Origin: an uncultured Gemmatimonadales bacterium
GTDB taxonomy: Bacteria > Gemmatimonadota > Gemmatimonadetes > JACCXV01 > JAHWKZ01
NCBI GenBank assembly: GCA_947259315.1
Contig: CAMYLR010000006.1
Location: 244,493 to 308,492, forward strand
DNA: 64,000 nucleotides
Reading direction: 5' to 3'
Positions within the stretch are counted from its first letter, which is position 1. Each line of letters starts with the position of its first letter. This document shows, piece by piece, positions 60,326 to 64,000 of this stretch. The position numbers and the translations under genes were made by a program. Below the pieces are notes generated by a model. That model searched no databases and was not told where the DNA came from. It was given only the letters and a program-made list of their open reading frames with translations.

Positions 60326-62662
60326 TCAGAGCCTGCGAAGGATCGCGCCCGCGACGAGGTAGAGGACGATCGAGAGAACGAGGACCCCGCGGAACCCGAC
60401 GCGCAACGCGAACAGCGGAGCAGCGGCGGCGGCGATCACTGACAGGAAGCCGTTTACGCCCCAGCACCAGGGCATCCATGCCGGGCGATGGTCGGCCACG
60501 CGCTGCAAACCCAGCGGAAACGGAAGCCCCATCACAAACGCGAGTGGTGCGAGCACCGCCACCGCGAGAAATGCGCGCAGCGCGATCGGTGTCGCGGCCG
60601 CAACTTCCCATAGACCCAGTTCCGCCGCGTACGCGACGATGGCGAGTACGGCGATCGCGACAAACGGGGTCCAGCTCGGGATTCGTTTGGCGATTCGATG
60701 GGCACAGGCGCTGCCGAACCCCGCGAATACGAGAAACGTGACGAGCACGACGGTCGTCGCGTAGATCGGCTCGCCGAGGAGCAGGACGAGACGTTGAATC
60801 GCCGAGATCTCGAGCAGCATAAAGGCGAGCCCGAGGGTGGCAAAGTAGATCGCAAGCGAAAGGTGACCGACGGCCGGTGTCGGTATCGACTCGCTCTTGC
60901 GTTCCGCTCGAGGCAGGACGAGCAGCGGAAGGAGGATTAGGAGCGCCGCGATCGGTATCGCCTGCATGAGCGCTACAACGTGTGCCACGATCCCCCACTC
61001 GAAGTATGGGAGCGAAAGCCGACCCTCCCCCCGCCAAAGGCGGAGTAGCTGGCCGGCGTCGAGAAAGTGGAAGAAGAAGGGGGAGTCGTCGGAGACAGGG
61101 GCGATGCGAAACGGATAGGTCGCGATGAACCGCTGGTCATCGGGGCCGAGGAGCCCTTCCGCGCCAAGCCAGAAGCGGTCGGGATCGAGCACGTTGAATC
61201 GATTCGCCTCGGCTGCGGTCACGCCGGGAGCCCAGGCGATGTCGAACCACCGCTCAGCCGCCCACGCTCGCAGGGCAGCGACCTCGTCGTTTGTGAACGG
61301 CGATCGGCTCGCGAGGATCGTCACCGTACCCCACCCGCGGATCAGGGCGACGCGCGAAGCGGGTGTTTGCCCACTGTCCTCGATAACGACGCGGATCGTC
61401 GCCAGCAGCCGAAGGACATCACGCGGGGGGTCCAGCGTCCAGCGTGTGATCGCCACGACCCCGTCATCGCTGAGGGCTCGCCACATGTCCCGGACGCCCT
61501 CGTAGGTAAAGACGTAAGAGACGCCGGCAGCGCCCATCCCAGCTGCTCCCGCATGGAGCGAGCCGATCTCGCTAATCGTGATCAGGTCGTAGGCCTCACG
61601 GCTGGAGTGAACGAACGCGCGCGCGGTCTGAGTGGAGCGGGTGTCGGACGGGGTGATCGTGCCCGGTGCGAGGAGACGATCGATTCGTGGATCAGGGTCG
61701 ACGATCGTCAGCGCGCGGGGGGCTTGAGCGCGCGCGAGCCGCGTTGCTCCGCCTCCACCGAGGCCGATGACGAGAATCGATGGCTTCGAGACCCGGTTGA
61801 TCGCGAACGGTGCCGCGGCCGTCGTCGCGGACAACAGCGCGGTATCCGCCGCCGTTGAGCGAGATCCGAGCGGCTCGCCGTTGAGGTACAGAACCGGCCT
61901 CGCGGGCACCGGCTCCGTCAAGGCGAGGCTCGTCCCTGGCGAATACCTCAAGGATGGGCTGGTGATCACTTCGAGACGGCCCAGCGGGCCGTCGTTGGTC
62001 GCTACGAGGCGGGCTCCCGGCAAACGCATCGCGATGCTCGACTCCTTATAGGCGGAGACAGGGATCGTGGCCGGCGGCGCGAACAAGGCGAACCCGAGGA
62101 CGGCCGGGACCGCGATCCATACCCATCGGGTGAGCGGGATCACCGCGGCGAACGCCAGCAGCCCGACCGCGGTTGGCAATCGCTCAGCGGGGAGCGAGAC
62201 AAGCATCGTCAGACCCACTAAAGCACCGAACCCGGAGCCGCCGAGGTTGGCCGCATAGACGTGGCCGATCCGTTCGGGCCGAGCGAGGAAAGCGACCGCC
62301 ACTGCCGCGCCGGTGAAGAGAAACGGCACACTCAAAACGACGTAGGTCAACGCCAGATGCAGGAACTGTCGTCGCACCGCCAGCAATTCGAACGCGTCAA
62401 AGGGGATCACCCCCGCGGCGCGATAGGCGGGGTCGAAAGTGATCGCCGCCAGCACGACGAGGATGATGAAAGCGCGCTTTTCGCGACCCTCGATCCAGGG
62501 GCGGAACAGCGTGACCAAGCTGCCGCTCGCGCCGAAGCCGAGCATCGCGAGGCTAATCACCAGGGTGGCAAAGTGGGCCCAGTGTGTAACCGAGAAGAGG
62601 TGGACGAGGATGATCTCGTAGGCCAGCGCCGCGGCGGAGAGGACGGCCAGGGCGAAGAGCAT
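60326..62662 (-). CDS. Large membrane protein with internal spermidine-synthase-like domain
   Basis: 778 residues. About six N-terminal helices to residue 215 (LSAAALAYEIILVHLFSVTHW is typical of this group) come first. A soluble Rossmann-like domain at about 225-560 resembles spermidine synthase/methyltransferase cores (ILVIGLGGGGATRLARAQ, TIVDPDPRIDRLL, YDLITISEI). A further six or so helices run from about 575 to 778. The SAM-binding glycine loop is present, but I cannot identify a complete polyamine site. It may be a transporter-linked or membrane-lipid-modifying enzyme. ATG at 62662, 10 bases after the pcm stop. Confidence 0.85.
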   Translation of the reverse strand: MLFALAVLSAAALAYEIILVHLFSVTHWAHFATLVISLAMLGFGASGSLVTLFRPWIEGREKRAFIILVVLAAITFDPAYRAAGVIPFDAFELLAVRRQFLHLALTYVVLSVPFLFTGAAVAVAFLARPERIGHVYAANLGGSGFGALVGLTMLVSLPAERLPTAVGLLAFAAVIPLTRWVWIAVPAVLGFALFAPPATIPVSAYKESSIAMRLPGARLVATNDGPLGRLEVITSPSLRYSPGTSLALTEPVPARPVLYLNGEPLGSRSTAADTALLSATTAAAPFAINRVSKPSILVIGLGGGGATRLARAQAPRALTIVDPDPRIDRLLAPGTITPSDTRSTQTARAFVHSSREAYDLITISEIGSLHAGAAGMGAAGVSYVFTYEGVRDMWRALSDDGVVAITRWTLDPPRDVLRLLATIRVVIEDSGQTPASRVALIRGWGTVTILASRSPFTNDEVAALRAWAAERWFDIAWAPGVTAAEANRFNVLDPDRFWLGAEGLLGPDDQRFIATYPFRIAPVSDDSPFFFHFLDAGQLLRLWRGEGRLSLPYFEWGIVAHVVALMQAIPIAALLILLPLLVLPRAERKSESIPTPAVGHLSLAIYFATLGLAFMLLEISAIQRLVLLLGEPIYATTVVLVTFLVFAGFGSACAHRIAKRIPSWTPFVAIAVLAIVAYAAELGLWEVAAATPIALRAFLAVAVLAPLAFVMGLPFPLGLQRVADHRPAWMPWCWGVNGFLSVIAAAAAPLFALRVGFRGVLVLSIVLYLVAGAILRRL

Positions 62663-62672
62663 GAGCGACCGA

Positions 62673-63431
62673 TTAGTGGCCGACGAGCGGTACGAACGTC
62701 ACCGGGGCGATCGTGCGCGTCATGACCGTCCCGTCCGCATGCTTGACGACGAGAACCAGATGCTGCACCTGAAACGGGGCACCCACCGGGATGATCATTC
62801 GGCCGTCGGTCGCGAGTTGTCGTACGAGCGGTGGTGGGATGTGACCCGCGGCCGCGGTTACGATGATCGCGTCGAACGGCTCCCACTCAGGCCAACCGTA
62901 ATAGCCGTCGGCGTGGCGCGACACGACGTTGCGATACCCTAGCCGCTCGAGGCGTTGCGCCGCGCTCTCGGCGAGGGTCTCGATGATCTCGATCGAGAAG
63001 ACCGAATCGGCGAGCAGGCTCGCGACAGCGGCTTGATACCCGGATCCGGTGCCGATCTCGAGCACTCGATCGCTCGGTTCGAGCTCGAGCAGCTCAGTCA
63101 TCAGGGCAACGATGTAGGGCTGGCTGATCGTCTGCCCCGCTCCGATCGGGAGGGGATGATCGCCGTACGCCTCGCGCTGATATGCTGCGGGTACGAACTC
63201 GTGGCGGGGGGCGGTGAGGAGAGCGTCGAGAACGCCCTGGTCGGAGATCCCCCGGTCCCGGATCTGCTGCCGCACCATCACTGCCCGCTCTGCGACGCGC
63301 TCGGCGCGTGGCGACCCCGTCGGAGGCTGGGTCTCGAGGACTTCCTCCTGGGCTTGAGCCGGTGCGCTCACGAAACCGGTCGCGATCGACAACAGCGCGG
63401 TCGCGTAGAGGGTGAAGCGCCCAAAACTCAC
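62673..63431 (-). CDS. pcm: Exported protein-L-isoaspartate O-methyltransferase
   Basis: 252 residues if GTG 63431 starts it (SFGRFTLYATALLSIATGFVSAPAQAQ); a GTG at 63488 would add 19 residues. The catalytic domain is typical PCMT: MVRQQIRDRGISDQGVLDAL, PRHEFVPAAYQREAYGDHPLPIGAGQTISQPYIVALM, then SAM motif VLEIGTGSGYQAAVASLL. An N-terminal signal peptide with APAQAQ cleavage is unusual, since most PCMTs are cytosolic. SAM is not expected in the periplasm, so either SAM-linked chemistry occurs there or this start is wrong. Confidence 0.87.
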   Translation of the reverse strand: MSFGRFTLYATALLSIATGFVSAPAQAQEEVLETQPPTGSPRAERVAERAVMVRQQIRDRGISDQGVLDALLTAPRHEFVPAAYQREAYGDHPLPIGAGQTISQPYIVALMTELLELEPSDRVLEIGTGSGYQAAVASLLADSVFSIEIIETLAESAAQRLERLGYRNVVSRHADGYYGWPEWEPFDAIIVTAAAGHIPPPLVRQLATDGRMIIPVGAPFQVQHLVLVVKHADGTVMTRTIAPVTFVPLVGH

Positions 63432-63533
63432 AAGCCTAACATACCGCGACGGGACCCCTAGACTCCACAACGAGGCGCACGTCAGCACGCGAGCGACCGC
63501 TGCTAGACATACACATCGCCGCTGTTGGAAATC

Positions 63534-64000
63534 TCAGAAGCGCCAGTTCTGACCGATGACGAGGCCGTGTACCCAGCCGCCTGCAGGCAGGTCGTTCGAG
63601 AAGACCATCGTGTACACGTCGACCCATCCGCTGCCGACCGCCAGCGTTGCGCCGATCGGGTAGAAGCGATTCTGGAACAGCCCGTCGAGGTTTTTTCCCC
63701 ACAGCAACTCGTTGCCGAAGAACAGCGACTGTGCGGGACCTGTGCCACTCAACTGGAAGACAAACCGTGGATAGACGCGGTACAGGATATCGTCGGCAAC
63801 GTCGCCCTCACGCCACCACAGCTCGAGCTGGTTGCGGACGTCGAAGTGAGCCCGCTCGCCTATCTTCCATCGCGGGGTAAGCGCAAGCTCGCCCCGAACG
63901 TTGTCGATCTCGGGTCCGTGCAGCAACCGCTGTCGCATGTACGAGACGTTGCCGTCAAAGGCTAGGTTGTCCCGCCACTGGTAGCGCGCCATGTGCGTCG
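63534..64000 (-). CDS. DUF2490-like outer-membrane protein, N-terminus beyond the window
   Basis: The frame is open to the right edge (codons before the ATG at 63992 read TH), so the gene is probably truncated. At least 152 residues of alternating amphipathic strands are visible: LALTPRWKIGERAHFDVRNQ, LELWWREGDVADDILYRVYP and SGWVDVYTMVFSNDL. The final residues NWRF end in Phe, as in beta-barrel outer-membrane proteins. This resembles DUF2490 barrels; the match is fold-level. Confidence 0.75.
   Translation of the reverse strand, partial: THMARYQWRDNLAFDGNVSYMRQRLLHGPEIDNVRGELALTPRWKIGERAHFDVRNQLELWWREGDVADDILYRVYPRFVFQLSGTGPAQSLFFGNELLWGKNLDGLFQNRFYPIGATLAVGSGWVDVYTMVFSNDLPAGGWVHGLVIGQNWRF

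Overview
The window is GC-rich, densely packed bacterial chromosome. About 65 protein genes, two tRNA genes and a few regulatory elements fill nearly all of it. No gap without a gene exceeds 300 bases, apart from the stretch at 11,221-11,538 that holds the two tRNA genes. Neighbouring genes often overlap by 4 bases (ATGA or GTGA), so long operons are likely. The contents are core housekeeping genes, TolB-like and Ig-like lipoproteins, a CarD regulator, a LemA protein and many proteins with lipoprotein signals. This points to a free-living Gram-negative organism, because a beta-barrel-like outer-membrane protein and many lipoproteins are present. Gemmatimonadota or a related deep lineage is my best guess. 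There is no rRNA or other decisive taxonomic marker, so this is weak inference. I see no prophage, insertion sequence or CRISPR array.

Layout. 1-3,227: glmM-glmS amino-sugar operon (minus strand; glmS runs off the left edge). 3,405-6,714: a polyphosphate kinase 2, an exopolyphosphatase and a membrane protein. 6,964-8,553: a hyper-acidic lipoprotein, a sulfotransferase and a DUF4242 protein. 8,628-11,220: a perfect 14-bp palindrome followed by a four-gene operon ending in its own TetR-type regulator. 11,234-11,431: tRNA-Thr and tRNA-Phe. 11,539-18,166: SLC13 transporter, DsbA-like protein, dusB, citrate synthase and glycerol-3-phosphate dehydrogenase. 18,254-19,406: a terminator-like hairpin in the leader of a GreA-like gene, then a YggX-like protein. 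19,393-21,041: an FAD oxidoreductase, a SelW-like gene with an in-frame UGA in a CxxU motif, and a small HTH-like protein. 21,099-23,845: a CNNM/HlyC protein and an LVIVD-repeat lipoprotein.

23,893-32,008 is one minus-strand operon carrying every step from DAHP synthase to chorismate, plus chorismate mutase: aroH-aroF-aroA-aroE-aroC-aroKB (fused)-aroQ. A class-III aminotransferase follows. 32,283-34,337 is a secreted Ig-like metallopeptidase with 39 consecutive prolines. 34,334-37,523 holds an M24 peptidase, a glutaredoxin and a fused FakA-FakB (DAK2-DegV) protein. hup, GDPD, HAD, lemA-DUF2207, DUF72, dinB, ferredoxin, bioY and aspA follow to 48.8 kb. 48,921-55,427 carries SirB1-like, D-Ala-D-Ala dipeptidase, LOG-like, an ECF sigma/anti-sigma pair, a CPA1 antiporter and nth. 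55,502-60,102 carries rpsU, carD, a TolB-like lipoprotein, dcd, larE and comM. Upstream of comM lies a decayed copy of the comM 3' end. 60,326-64,000 carries a membrane protein with an internal spermidine-synthase-like domain, an exported protein-isoaspartate methyltransferase and a truncated outer-membrane protein.

The observation I rate highest is the SelW-like selenoprotein candidate at 20,524-20,748. It is invisible to normal gene calling because TGA is codon 11. Next come the palindrome-controlled TetR operon, the single-operon shikimate pathway with AroK-AroB fusion, the one-chain fatty-acid kinase and the comM remnant.
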